Part shown: positions 38,611 through 51,478 of the stretch, piece by piece
Position numbering within the stretch: the stretch's first letter is position 1
Layout of the letters: the number at the start of each line of letters is the position of its first letter
DNA from: Fratercula arctica
Lineage: Eukaryota; Chordata; Aves; Charadriiformes; Alcidae
Assembly (NCBI GenBank): GCA_947846985.1
Contig: CANTUZ010000011.1
Span: forward strand, 13,628,096 to 13,692,095
Reading direction: 5' to 3'
Length of the DNA: 64,000 nucleotides
Notes under the pieces: generated by a model
Database searches by the model: none
Told to the model about the DNA's origin: nothing
The model's input: only the letters and a program-made list of their open reading frames with translations
Position numbers and translations under genes: made by a program

Positions 38611-38815
38611 TTCATAGAATACAGAGTGGTTTCAGTTGGAAGGGACCTTCAAAGATCTTCTAGTCCAACAGCCCTGCCACGGACAGGGACATCTTTCACT
38701 AGGTCAGGTTCCTCAAAGCCCCGTCCAACCTGACTTCGAACACTGCTGATGTTGGGGCATCCACAGCTTCTCTGGGCAACCTGTTCCAGTGTTTCACCAC
38801 TCCCATCGTAAAAAT
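38611..38815 (-). mobile_element. CR1 3' end remnant (about 205 bp)
   Basis: TTCATAGAATACAGAGTGGT, GTTGGAAGGGACCTTCAAAG and CTTCTCTGGGCAACCTGTTC are CR1 3' landmarks in antisense. It lies about 250 bp from the previous CR1 in the same orientation but belongs to a different 3' UTR type, so the two are independent insertions. Confidence 0.88.
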
Positions 38816-39014
38816 CTACTTAAAGGCAACACGAACAATATTGTCAGCCAACAGGGGTAGAGAGCAATCTGTATCTCATGTCTGTCTCTTAAGAAGTTCT
38901 GCAGGGCTCGTTTGAAGCGTATGGCTGCAGGCAGGTCTGCCACTACCAAGGAACCAAATGTTTCCTGGCAGGACCCTCTGCAAGTGCACAACCTGTCACA
39001 CGGCTGCAACACCG

Positions 39015-39056
39015 CGCTGTCGTCTGGCCGACCTCCGCTGTCGTCTGGCCGACCTC
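39015..39056. repeat. Perfect tandem duplication, 21 bp x 2
   Basis: Two identical adjacent 21-bp units (39015-39035 and 39036-39056), CpG-rich, each containing CTGTCGTCTGGCCGACCTC. In reverse the frame reads GRPDDSG twice. Confidence 0.97.
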
Positions 39057-40119
39057 CGAGACCTCTTCTGACCACATCCCTGAGGGCATCTCCCTTCTTA
39101 TGCAGAGCAGAACCAGACTGAGTTCACGACTGACAAGGATCTGGGGAATGCAGACACTTACCAGCCATGTGCATACGCCCGAAACCTCCCCGGACCTGTC
39201 CACGCTCCCCAAGTCCTCCCTGCCGCTGTGTAGACAGGTGTGGGTGGTGGAGCTTGGCAGGTACCTGCAGATAAGGGTCATACAGCCCCTCGCTCACGTG
39301 CCCTGTTTCCACAGCATAAACGCTGCTCTCAGAGTGTGTCCAGGGATTTACAGCAGCCATCATTCTTCTAGCTTTGTTTTATTCACATACCTGAAACACT
39401 CTCCCTCTTTCAAGGGCAATAATACAGTGTCATAAGATTTTCCCTTTCTAACAGCAACGTTTATACAACTTAAAAATTTGTCTTTGAAGTAGCTCAACAC
39501 TGAAAATGACAGAGTTAACTACAAACTCCTATCAAAAAAAAGCTCTTCTCAAAACCTACTCCTATTCTTACTACTTGCAAACTTTATACAGCAGGTTTCC
39601 TCCTGTTTTCACAATGTGACAGAATATTTTTTATCCCTGTTAAATGTCAGTCTATTGATCTCTATCTCAGTAGGTTTCTAAGAATAGTTCCAATGACATC
39701 GATCCACCATCCAGAGCTGGATTTTCTACAAATCCAACAAATACAGAAGCATAACCTGCCCCTGGAAGGCAAACAGGATGGTTTGCTTTCACTCAGCCTA
39801 TGAAGAAGGAACATGACAGGGGAGAAACATCCTGAGAAATGCCAGGAGTTGCCATTCAGTGCGAGCCACCCATACTGTAAATGAAACAACACACTAAAAT
39901 GAACTAGAAGCCTGACGAGAGTCAAAGCAAGCTGTCTTCTCCAGTTCAGTAGCCTTTCAAAAAAATTGAATGCTTCAACTATGTAGTCTCTGAGTCTTGA
40001 GATTCATTCCAAAAAAGACTTTTGACAGCTCCAAGCCCGTATTCCTTGCAGAAACCTCACTCAAAACTGACTGGAGACAATAGGGCCTCTTTACACCCAA
40101 GAGTTTTGCTGGTGATTTT

Positions 40120-40186
40120 GCTATGCACAGATTTAATAAAAATTATATGCTATTAAATCTGGGCTATGCACAGATTTAATAAAAAT
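40120..40186. repeat. 24-bp direct repeat, 43-bp period
   Basis: The string GCTATGCACAGATTTAATAA plus AAAT occurs at 40120-40143 and again at 40163-40186, separated by ATATGCTATTAAATCTGG-type spacer. It looks like a recent local duplication. Confidence 0.95.
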
Positions 40187-43100
40187 AATTAAGAGGCCTA
40201 GGGTTAACATTGCTTCTGAAATTTGCTAATGCCCCTATCACCATCAAGGTTGTGTGTTTAAAATTGTCCTAAACTGTGCTACAGAAATATCCATCTTATG
40301 TAAATTAAAAATCCTTTAAAGGTTTTGCTAACTTAATACATTATTCTAATCATCAACCACCATAGCATCTGCTGCTCTGAGAACTGTAAAAGTAAACACT
40401 ACTGGAGAAGTAATGATTTGGAAGAAACCAAAACTAACTTTGGAACATATCACTTTTCCATAAATTAGGTTAATCCTCAAAACCAAGCCTGAAACTATGA
40501 AGTTTCTTGACTTAGGGTTTTCCCAATTTTGACTAGTGTATTTGTTCAGCTGTATATTAATGGTTATACTAAGTCCAGACTATATTTGAATGCAGGATGG
40601 CCTTGGCTTTGGCTGAGGCAAAGCAGTAAGGGAAGTATTTGCTTATGTTTTGAGGTAATCTAAACAGTATTATGAAATAAATTACGTTGCTCTCAGAGAG
40701 GAAAAAGACAGCTGAAATAGCTTTCTGATTGTAATCTAACCATAAGGATAGTAAACCTTCTTTTAAATCACTGCAGCCATAAATGATGGTATTCTTGTTC
40801 TCAAATCCCTTTTTAAAAGGATGTTGTTCTTTTAGCAACAGATCACAGCGTGGAACTAATGTAAGGGCCCAGGTGATCCCTTGTGTACTGCTACTCCACA
40901 AATGCACATCCTTTGGCCCGTCACAGACTGTCACCAAAACGGGCACAGTGAAGAGCAGCCAGGAAGCCTTGCCAAGCTCACGCTGGAGACCCACCTACAC
41001 AATGGCCGCAGAAGAATAATTCATGCTCATAGCACACATTTGTTTCTTGCTGCGCTGGTAAATGGAGGCCAGGTTAAGTATGTAATTATTTATGTACTGT
41101 TATCCATCACTAGGATTAATCCAAGCACTTGGCTCGCCATTAGGCTCTCATCACTTTTTGAGGCCCCTTTACCACAAACCCAGCCAACCAGTCTTCACAC
41201 AAGAAGAAATAGCTATCTAGCAGACAATGTGCAGTCCAAAAGTATTCCTCCAGAGTTATATTTGTTATTTCTACCTTTACTTCACCCAGGACATCTTCAA
41301 GCCCCTGAGTCGCCTCCTGTTGGAGAAAGTAATCCCAATTTCTTCCTAGAATTTCCTCACCCCCATCCCACACCTCAACACCGCTACTAGCAATGTTCAC
41401 ATTACACACAAGAAAGTGCTCACTTTCCAAGCAGTAAGATTTTCAAAATGGCAGTCATTTAATGTTTTTTTTTTTTTCAAGGTTTCTCTCTTGCAGGGAT
41501 ACAAATTGATCCCTGCTCTCCACTTCCTTCAAATCTGCAATATCAACCTTTTGTTGTCACAGTGCGAGTGTGACTCTGTCATAGCGCAAAGGTGACTGCT
41601 CTCTCTGGTCAGATACTGAAGCCTCTCTGCTGTTTGTGGAGTAGCAACACACCAGGAACCAAGTCTACACCATTTCCTTACTCTACTATAAACAGAAAAA
41701 AAGAAATACAACCACGGGAAAATAAGTGGTGGCAGCAAACAGCAGGAAGATGACCAACAGATTTGCAATAAGCTGTGTAACCTTTTTACCTCTCCCTGGT
41801 AAAATTAAAACATGTCAACAGGGACATGAAAACAGGGAGGAAGGGATGTCAGGAGGCCAGATGGGTTGGGTCCATTTGGGAAGAGCTAAATGTTTGAGGT
41901 TATCTTCTTAGGAGAAAACTGCAAAACATTGGGTCTGATCTCTACCAGAGCATCTCAAAGCAGAGCTGGTGCCAGATCACCTGAGATGGAAAAAAAACCT
42001 GACACCACAAATCTCTCTGCTCTTCTAACAGCTCTTACTTTCCAAATTGTTAGATCTTGTCAGCTAACAAAATGCTCTCTTTGATGTAGAGACAGCAAAG
42101 GAATGTTTACCCATGTTCAGAGCTGCTACTGTCCTGAAGGCACCTGGGATCCACAGCTCCCTCTCTCCATCGCTGCCAGCGCAGCACTGCCTGTCTCCCA
42201 GTCCCTCCCAGCCCCACTGCTGTCCTTTCCAGTCTCCCTCGTGGATGTACTCCAAATTAGCACAATTACTTTGGGAGTAAAGTAGGTTTCCAGCCTTGCC
42301 CTGAAGACAACCATTTTTCAAGAAAAAACTCATCAAATTTTGAAACAAAACGCAAAGAACTTCAGCATGTAGCTCAGTTTATTTGGGGAGCCTGAATGAA
42401 AGAAGAGGCCTGGGCTTTGAGTTACTAGTTTTAAGAACTATAACTATAGAAACTCACTTTCAAGGGTACGGGTATTTTCAGTACGTCTGTCTGTTACTGA
42501 CATTTACTGCCTTTTAGTGAAACCTTCCATTTAGTATAATACAAGAGTCAGCATTCAAATTTTGCGTGAGGATTTTGCACTGCAGGAATGTAAATATGCT
42601 CATTTTTAGAAATCAGGTCATTAGAAAGATTATTTATCCCCAATTCACCTACGGCCCCAAGTGTGCTTCCACTTAGGGAGCACAAAACCACAGAGGCCCA
42701 GAACAGCCAGGACTCTGGAAGGGCTACCATCCATTACCATCACGAAACCCCTAGACAGCAAAACATTTGTACTAAACACAACGTCAGCAAGACACCTCGG
42801 TGATTTAAGGCTGGGAGGTGGCTCAGTCGCGCAGACGCTCCTGCACCTCTGCAACTTGCAATCCATGATTTATGCTGCATCCAACAGCACTTGCAACAGC
42901 TTCTATAAATACCTCCACTCTGAAGCCTGGCTAAAGTAGGTTAGGCTTTGAGTGCAAGAAATTGCAATCAGATTAAGATTAGTTCCTTCAGACTGGAAAC
43001 ACCCAGCAGTAAAGACCTGAGAATGAAGTCTCTGAAATCTCCAAAATCCACCGTTAACCTTTAGTATTTATTATACTGATACTGCCCTGTGTGGAAATAC

Positions 43101-45130
43101 CATTTGTATGAATAGCCATAAACAGAGCTCAAACCACCCAACTCTTGGGAGCAGACCAGCTGTGACAGAAGAGATTAAAGGTGTGCCCGGGGGAGCACTG
43201 GGTGTGAATGCAGGAGGCGGGGCTCCAGTGCGCAGGGAGGCGCCAGGCCGTGGCCGGCAGCTCTGCCCGGGGAGGAGAGTGGAACCCCGGCATTAGACGG
43301 CAGCTTTCCCCCCAAACCCCAGCTCAGGCAATGTCTCGCTGGAGAGCATTATTTAACATGTTGCTCATAGTCATAGTCCAACGCCAAACCTCTGAAACAC
43401 CAATGGAGAGAAGCTGGAGGGTCTGGTTTTGCCCGGCACCTCCAACTGGCCAGCAGCTGGGCCAGAAGGCTGTGGGACAGGGGTGCCCTCAAACAGCACT
43501 GCGTTTCCATCACAAATACCGCAAAATGTTCACACTACCCGTGTCTGAGGCAGCCGCCGTACAATCCCGTAGGAGACTGTACCAGAGCAGTTGTCAGAAG
43601 GAAATGGTGACGCTGCCGTGGGAAATTTATTGCAAGGCACCTGGAGCCCTTCCTGATGTAAAACAATGATAAATTACGCAAAGGGCCATGCCAGGTACTT
43701 TTTCATTATGAAACAGCACAGCAAAAATTATAAAATATACTGTAGGGAGGACGACTGAGGAAGGGGTCAGTTGATTATTTTTTTTTCCTTTTTAATTTTG
43801 GGAGACTGTACTTAAACTAAAAGCAAGGAAAAAAAATCTGCCCTTGAGGACTTTGCTTAAGGTCAATGGAAAGGATTTAGTTTCTTTGGATAAAGCAACA
43901 AGTATGTTTCCATCATCCCTCTAGCTACCTTATGCCAGAAAAGTGGCAATGTCAATCAAAGCCTGCATCCCACCGGCTCTGATAAACACCTCAGATCCAG
44001 TCGCTGAGAGCCCTGCAGCCACGGATCAGGAAGGAAAGCTGGAACCAGAGGACCAAGGGGGCTTTTTCCATCTTAAGGCACAATTATTCTTGGGGGAGCA
44101 AGCGATTCTGTCCAACTTGGCATTAGTATATCGGGTTTTTTAAATTGTGAAGACAAAAGAGACCATAAGTGGATCCTGATGAAAGCAAGAAACAGCACAG
44201 GGATTCAGGAATTGCTGCCCTGACATCCGTAGGGAAGGACAAGGAAAACCCTTGGCCACCAAGCCAGGAGGCATCTCCTGACACAGCAGGTCTGGATTTC
44301 CTAAGTGTAATTGCTGATAACTCTCTAATACAGGAGAGGTCCACGGGGCAGTGACTCAGTGATGTCTCAGGTGGGATTAGCAGAGCAAATCTGGACTCAT
44401 TTAAGCAAAATGTTCCCCAAGATGCCAACAGAAATCAGGGAAGCATCCGACTCCTCCTCCTGCACACGTCTTCCTCTCTTGCTTCTCCCAAGGGCTGTCG
44501 CACAGGTTTCCAGCCCTCTGCTCACCAGGTTGTAACTTACTACCTCTCAGGAAGCAGCTGTGACAGGGACTTCAGCGTCCCTGTCCCTGCCTTCCCCTGC
44601 CCAGCTCCCTCCCTGTCCCGGCGCTGCTCTCCCCCACCGCTGAACATTTTGCTCCACGCCCTCGTGGCACAGAAGGCTTCATTTTTGTCTCTCCCCGTTA
44701 AGCCTCCTAAACCAACTGGGTCTTTTTTGAGGTTCGTATCACCTCCATGAAAGATGCTGCCTGACAAAGCACTGCTTTTCTACAAGTGGTTTTGGCCCAG
44801 GGTCAGTCAGGCAACACCGACCCCGAAAGATATTGATCCCTGTGCAACTCTACATCATTCACATTGCCCCCTAAAACAAGACCTTGGCAGCCTCTGTGCA
44901 ATGTGTGTAGACACCAAAGTGCTACTATGGGCCACAGCCAGGCCATCTGCTCGGGTGGGAGCTGGGATGGCGCTGCAGGACAGGGCACAACCTTCTCCAT
45001 CAGCAGAGGGCCAGGCAACCTGAGATGCAGCTCAGCAGCACAGGACAAGCCAGAGAGGCAGGCACTAAAGAAGCGGGCAAGGCTGGCACCGCGTGCCCAG
45101 CCAGACCTCAGCCAAAGGCCCACCTAAGGG

Positions 45131-45262
45131 TGCCACCACTGCAATGCTGTCTCCTTGCTCCACCTTTAAGCCATGAGAGTGGTGCATGGTGCACACACAC
45201 AGATGCCATCACTGCAATGCTGTCACCTCGTTTGACTGTTAAGCCACATGTAGCACACACAT
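45131..45262. repeat. Diverged tandem duplication, about 73-bp period
   Basis: Copy 1 (45131-45203) and copy 2 (45204-45262) both carry TGCCA(C/T)CACTGCAATGCTGT, then TTAAGCCA, then an ACACACA stretch. Several substitutions separate them. Confidence 0.85.
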
Positions 45263-45410
45263 ATGGGGCACATTTAAGAAAATGGATTAAGTTGTAACAA
45301 CAACCAAACCAGGCAAGAGAAGGATGAGAGGAACATCTCAGGAACCCTTCAGAGTCGGGGGAAAAAGAATAGTCACCAGCACGTGTTACCTGTCACCAAC
45401 CGGCTGAATA

Positions 45411-45436
45411 ACAGAGAGAGAGTGTGTATGTGTGTG
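45411..45436. repeat. Short GA/GT dinucleotide stretch
   Basis: ACAGAGAGAGAGTGTGTATG then TGTGTG. Confidence 0.85.
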
Positions 45437-46370
45437 AAAATGTTAAAGCTGCACTAACATGCACAAATAAAACATTGCAAACAACCTGTGATAGGGTGAA
45501 GAGATTCCTCCCAGAGCAAGCTTTTAACATGCTCCAAACTCCACCGGGCAGGGGCACTGCTTTGATCCCAGCATCAGGCTGCCTCTCCTCTTGGCCACTA
45601 TTTCCACAAGAAATAATCCTTTGCAATGCAAGGGAGCAGATCTCCATGGCTGAATCCAAAACTTTGCAATATATGCTGATTTTTCCACATACTATCACCT
45701 CATAGCTATGCATAGTTAAAAATACACCAAGTCAAATTTTCAAGTTAGGATCTGCTTCATTTAAGCTGGTTTCTTGCTTCTGAGCTCCCAGGTGTCCTAG
45801 GAACATCTAATCATTGCTTTTACAGACTTAGAGAGGAGCTGAGCCTTTCTGAAAACCTGGTCTCAGCTGCAAGGTTCTTTAAAAAATATTTATCTATCTG
45901 CATTGCGTTGCATTGGGAAAGACCACCTAGGAACACATGGTCCCAAAAAAGTTTTTAGTTGTCTTTGAAAGTACTTTCTTTTTTCTTGCTATTTTTAACT
46001 CCTTCTTCAGAGAACTTTTACACACTAAATCCAAGGCAATTTTATGCTAAGCTTCAAAAACAGTACCTGTACATTGGCAATGATCTATTTTTGTACTTCT
46101 CCAATTCGGAATTTCAGAAAAAAGACGTTTTAATACAAGAGGTAAGAGCTATATCCAAAGACATAGAGCGTAAGAATAGCTGCAGCGGCCCATCTAGCAC
46201 AGCGTCCTGCGCCCACCATACCCCCGAGAAGATGCCAGTGAAGAGGGGAATAACCAACTCCATGACATCCTTCTTTCAGGTATTCCGTCAGGCTCCAAGC
46301 CCTTTCAGCTCAAGGATCTCCTCAGCCAATCTTGGTATCCCTGCATTTAATAACCATGAACAACACATTA

Positions 46371-46702
46371 TGATAGAATCATCAAATGTGTTGGGTTGAA
46401 AGGGACCCCTAAAGGCCATCTAGTCCAACCCCTCTGCAGTCAGCAGGGCCATCTTCAACTAGATCAGGTTGCTCAGAGCCACATCAAGCCTGGCCTTGAA
46501 TGTCTCCAGGAATGGGGCCTCCACCACCTCTCTGGGCAACCTGGGCCAGTGTCTCACCACCCTCAGCGTAAAGAACTTCTTCCTAATGTCTAATCTAAAC
46601 CTGCCCTGCTCTAGTTTAAACCATTGCCCCTTGTCCTATTGCTACATGCCCTTGCAAACAGCCCCTCCCCAGCTTTCTTGTAGGCCTCCTTCAGGTACTG
46701 GA
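46371..46702 (-). mobile_element. CR1 LINE fragment with extended 3' tail
   Basis: Antisense CR1 beginning TGATAGAATCATCAAATGTG and running through CCACCTCTCTGGGCAACCTG and GCATAAG-type 3' UTR text to the TAGGCCTCCTTCAGGTACTG region. It is of the same subfamily as the copy at 56948-57507; by eye about ten of the first 150 bases differ. Both copies also share the bases ACAACACATTAT just outside the usual CR1 end. Confidence 0.9.
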
Positions 46703-49700
46703 AGGAACCATTGCTGGGTTTCACTTCCTTGTTCGTATTCCATCCTCTTGTCTTCTTGGGAGCTTTTGGATCCCATCATGCCAAGCCGGCAGGAGTTTGC
46801 ACAATACAACACTTGGCTCTCCAGCCCTCAGACATGAAGGGACTTCGTGCAACACAAGCCCAACCCAACAGCTCATCTACATGCAGCAGGCTGTCAGAAG
46901 ACACAGGAGCTGCCACCTGTGCCCATCACCCTGTCACCATCCACCCTCTCCCCTCATCGCGTGGGTCCTTCCCTGGCACTTGCATTTCAGACACAACCTG
47001 AGGTTGTTGAATTTCCCCAGACCAGCTTGGCGCAGCAGCAGCATGGACCTCACCATGGCCATACAACAGGTCTGGTCGCCTCCGCTGCGTCCACACATGC
47101 TCCTGCCCTGTCTCACAGGACAGCAGATCCTCCATGCCGCAATGGACACACACAACCCAGCGCTGGGGTCTGCCCAGCACGCTTTCACATGGCCACAAGT
47201 CCCCTGCTACCATGTCATAGCTCTTCTCTGAGCACCATAATTACTTTGCTTTTCAAGGAGTTGGAGAGGGGAAAAAATGAAGGAAAATTCACAGTGTGAG
47301 GAATAAAAAAAGCAGCAAAAAATGTAAAAACTTAAGCAAACTTTGGTTTATTTTCCATTATTTTGTTCAAACCTTTCTTCATGCTGAAATCTGGCAGAAA
47401 CAGCCAAATGCATCTCTAAGTCCAGTTATTTCTCAGCACCAAAATAATGCACTTCTAATGAGCACCTCAGAGGCCCGACTAAACATCACACCACTATATA
47501 CTATGAACACCAGCTGTTGGGTTCTTATAGGAAAAAAAAAAGTTACCATCTTGTACACTCATAAAAATTCAAGCTTTACACTGTCTTCTGAAGCCTTCAA
47601 TACAAATAAGTAATATGCTGTGAAGCAGAGCCTAGGAAGGAGCCCTCATTCCACACTGCTGAGACATGCTGGGCAATGCCTGATGATCAGTGTTTCCAAC
47701 AGAATTTGTAGCTTTAACAGCCTGGCAGCATCAAAACCTCTTCAGAAAGACGCACAGTGATGGCACTCTTGCTCGACATTTCCATTCAACGGCCAAAACA
47801 CCTGAAATGCCAGGAGTGAACCTCGCTGCTGTGCTGGAAGGACAGAAGGCAGCAGGTACCAAACCTCTTCCATGCCTCAACCGAAGGCTGGCCGCAGCAA
47901 GGGACTCGGTCACAGCGCTGCCACCGTCAAGGGCTTGGCAGATGCTGAAACTGCCTCTAACAGGCCAACAGCAGTCTGCTCTCGTACTTTTTGTGGATAC
48001 TTACCTGTGTGGCAGAAGTTTTCATTTTCGTTAACCAAGATAATACAGATGGAAGCATTACAATGTTTACATTTCTTCCCAAACGAAGATCTGGATAGTC
48101 ACACACAACCAACTCTGCCACTGAACCAACAGCCAAGGGATCTGCAACAACAAACTCCATAGACTTTGTTGTATCAGTTGATGCAACTCTAAACACAGAG
48201 CTCACACCTGCTTAGTGCAGAGTGGATGGATCTAAGAGGATATAAAAAAAAGAAAATGTAACTACTGATCTTAATATAGCCATTCCTAATGAGAGCACAG
48301 ATTGTGCAGAAAGTAAGAGTATAAAGAAATGAAGAGCTGCACCACGTTAACCTGCAAAGCAGGAAGCTGATGGTTTTGTGGTCTTCCTTTTCTGGGTGGT
48401 TCCAGACGAGTAAAATCCCAGTGTTTCTAGCTAGGATGAAACCGAGTCTCTGAAGACCTTGGCTCCAGCATATGAATCACAGTCAGGAGGTAACTTCTCT
48501 TGAGAGCTCTGGTCTCCTTCTACCACCCAGCCCAAAGCACTCTGCTCCTTGACACACAGTCACCTGAAGCAGGACCCACAGGTGCCTGTAAGAAGTAACA
48601 TTTACTTGTGCAAGTCCACAGCCACTGCTGGCCATCCTTCTGTCTAACGAAACTTTCTTCTTCCAGAACTTGAGGACAAGGAAACAGAGTCTGAACAAGC
48701 AGAGCTATAAATTACAGCAAATAATTCAAATTCCTAATTTATGGACAAAAGCTGGTAAGAATCACATCAGCTTTATTCTGCTGATACTTGAGTAACGCCA
48801 AGACACTTCTAAAATGAACTGTTTCTAACTTTCAAGTGGTCCTCTCGCCATGAGACATCCAGCAGACACTTTTCATGTTTCGCCTCCAGCTAACTGCCAG
48901 CATTAGTCTCTGGCAGATCTATAAACAAGACACGTTATATATTGCAAAATGTTGGTTTCCCTCCAAAGTGTATATTTAACTAGGCATATACATCATCTGT
49001 TTTGGTCTTATTCCTGCGCTATAGCAGACAGCACTGTAATCCAAATTGCTTACTTTAAAAAAAAAAAAGCACTTTTTTTTTAAAACAAATTAAGTTTCAA
49101 AAAATGTGTTATTCTGGTTTTAAACACAATCTCAAAGTTTAATAAGGTCAGTTTAGCAAATTTAGCAAAACCAGTCTTGTTAAAGCAAGCAACTTTCCCC
49201 TAACACAGAAAATCCATGTCTGAAATGGAAAGGTTATTGGATTCAAATAAGCCAGTTTTAACACTACTTATGAAGCTCATTAGGTAAGACTCTCCTTTGA
49301 GTTGCTCTTGATTTCTTTTTTTTAATTTTTGTTTTTATTTCCTCATATCTGATGATTGGACTGCTTCCATTTCTTATTTTGCACAAATGTATTCAATCAG
49401 AAAGATAAAATACAGTAATTTCATCAGTAATTAAAAGCATAAAGCAGACTTTTTTGGAACATCACTGCTTTAGCTCTACATATTGGTTACAAAAGAAGAA
49501 AATTATGCACACTGATTTCTCCTGTCCTGTACATTAAGATTCCTAGTACAAGAGAAAATTCTTGATATAAAAAACCCAAAGTCAGTATCCTGAAAAGTCT
49601 GTTCTGGTACATACAGGTAAAGAAAATACGAATCAGGAATATCTTCTCATAAAAAGCCCTGTTAAAGCTGTATCTTTCTTCATTTATAAGTTGTACAAAA

Positions 49701-50098
49701 ATTGCCCCCGAGATGATTAAATCAGGTTTCTGGCAGCAGTGGGGCCAGCGATGCTGATATAATTCTGAATACTCTTGAGTAATACATATACCACCCATTA
49801 AACCCCCTAAATACAACCTATGAAGTACAGGATAGGCAGAAAACTGTATAACATGACATGTTTAAGTCTCACGTGTCCGTTGAAGGGCACTTTGTACCCA
49901 ACACTGGAAAATAACAGTCCCGAAAGGTTAGCAAACTTGTGCTCCCGAGCACAAAAAGTTACACGAAGTTGATTCACTCTCAAAACAAAACCCAAGAAAG
50001 TCGCTGAAATGAAGCCTAATAAAAGCACAACCCTTGCTGCCACGGAAATACAACAGCTGCCACCCCAAAAAGTGTCACTGCACACACACAGAGCATTT

Positions 50099-50142
50099 AA
50101 AAAAAAAAAAAAACACAAAACAAAAAACAAAACAACAAACAA
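50099..50142. repeat. A15 tract followed by A/C-rich simple sequence
   Basis: A15 then CACAAAACAAAAAACAAAAC-type sequence. Confidence 0.9.
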
Positions 50143-51478
50143 ACTGCCACAGTGGCCAAAGCACTGAAACAGCTAGCCTACAAAAATAGACTTGTTCATG
50201 GCATTCCTTTAGTGCTACGGGGCTGCTTCTTTGGAGAAATAAAATTACACTGGGAAATGATCTTGATATCAAAGTCTGGGAAATGCCCTTCTAACAGTTT
50301 TGATGTTTGCAATCCCAAAAGAAACAGCAAAAAAATACGAAGAAAGAAAGAAAGAAGGAACAGCCCCTGACCCTTTCCTTTTTGCTGTACGGACTCGTTA
50401 GCAAACAACAAATGGGGAAGCAGCCCCCCGGGAGCGGGGCTGCTCTGGAGAGGGCCCATGGGCACAGGCAGAGCCCAGCGTGAGGAACTCCCTGGGGAGG
50501 GGAAGGGGATTTAAGCCCAGGAGGGTCCACGTGGTGTCCGGCGGCGGCACCCCAGCACCCAGAGCAGAGCCACCGGCAAAAAGCTGCTCCCTCGAGGTCA
50601 GTGGGGAGCCGGTCCCATTGCAACCTTCCCCCTCGTTTCAGAATTTATTACTAAACCGGCTGCTGCCTGCTCTCACATACAGCTCAACAGAACGTCGTCA
50701 GAGCTCGCGCCTCGGTGACAGCACACAGCTTTCCCTGACTACTCAGTAAGGCAAAGCTGCCGTCCTGAACCCAGACACTTGTTGCTGGTTTTCCATGAAA
50801 GAGATGTAGAGAGTTGGGGATCAAATCCTGCCACTTCTCGACAGCTTGCAAGAGAAATTCAGGCACCTGTGTGACATTCCTCTCATTTACAACAAACAGA
50901 GGATCTGGGAAGCACCTCCTCCGCTGTACACCTTTCATCCTCCCGCGCGGAACAGCAACAGCCTTTTCCCTTCTCAGCGCAAAAAAAACACCTTCAGCTT
51001 AAAGGCTAGATGGTGTTCCTCTGGCAAAGAAATAGATCCACAGCAGAAACCATCACTTACTGGGAAAGGGAAACAGGCACATGCCACCCAGTGCCAGACC
51101 CAGGGAGACCCCTCCTGTCCTCTGCAAGCACCACCTTCACTACAACATCTACTGAGCACCGGAAAAATCAGGTATTTGCTCTGTCAAGAGAATCTTGAGT
51201 ACCTTCCTAACAGCTCACTTCTTAATTCAACCAGTTACAATTTAAAGGGGAAAAAGCCACCCTGTCATCTTGCCAGCTCTCAGGGTGACACCCGCTGCCC
51301 GTCCTCGGCTCTGCTGGCACAAGGGCACCGGGATCTGGCCCCGCCACACCACAGGCTCCCCCCATCCCGCCCAGGCCCCCTTCCGGAGCCACGCTCACTC
51401 TCCCAGGACCTTAACGCATTAGGGTAAAGCTTCTTGTCAACCCGATTCAGATCCTTCATCTATACTTTCAGTGGTTTT

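Noticed and set aside
42810..42870. A-box-like TGGCTCAGTCG suggesting a tRNA or SINE
   Set aside because: No matching B box at the right distance and no tRNA cloverleaf visible.
46797..47299. Several overlapping frames just past a CR1
   Set aside because: Frames of 144-150 codons on the plus strand and others on the minus strand, with no motif in any; chance frames in stop-poor DNA.
50846..51427. 193-codon plus-strand frame
   Set aside because: Compositionally biased Pro/Ser/Leu text in a CpG-rich patch, no motif, no splice signals.
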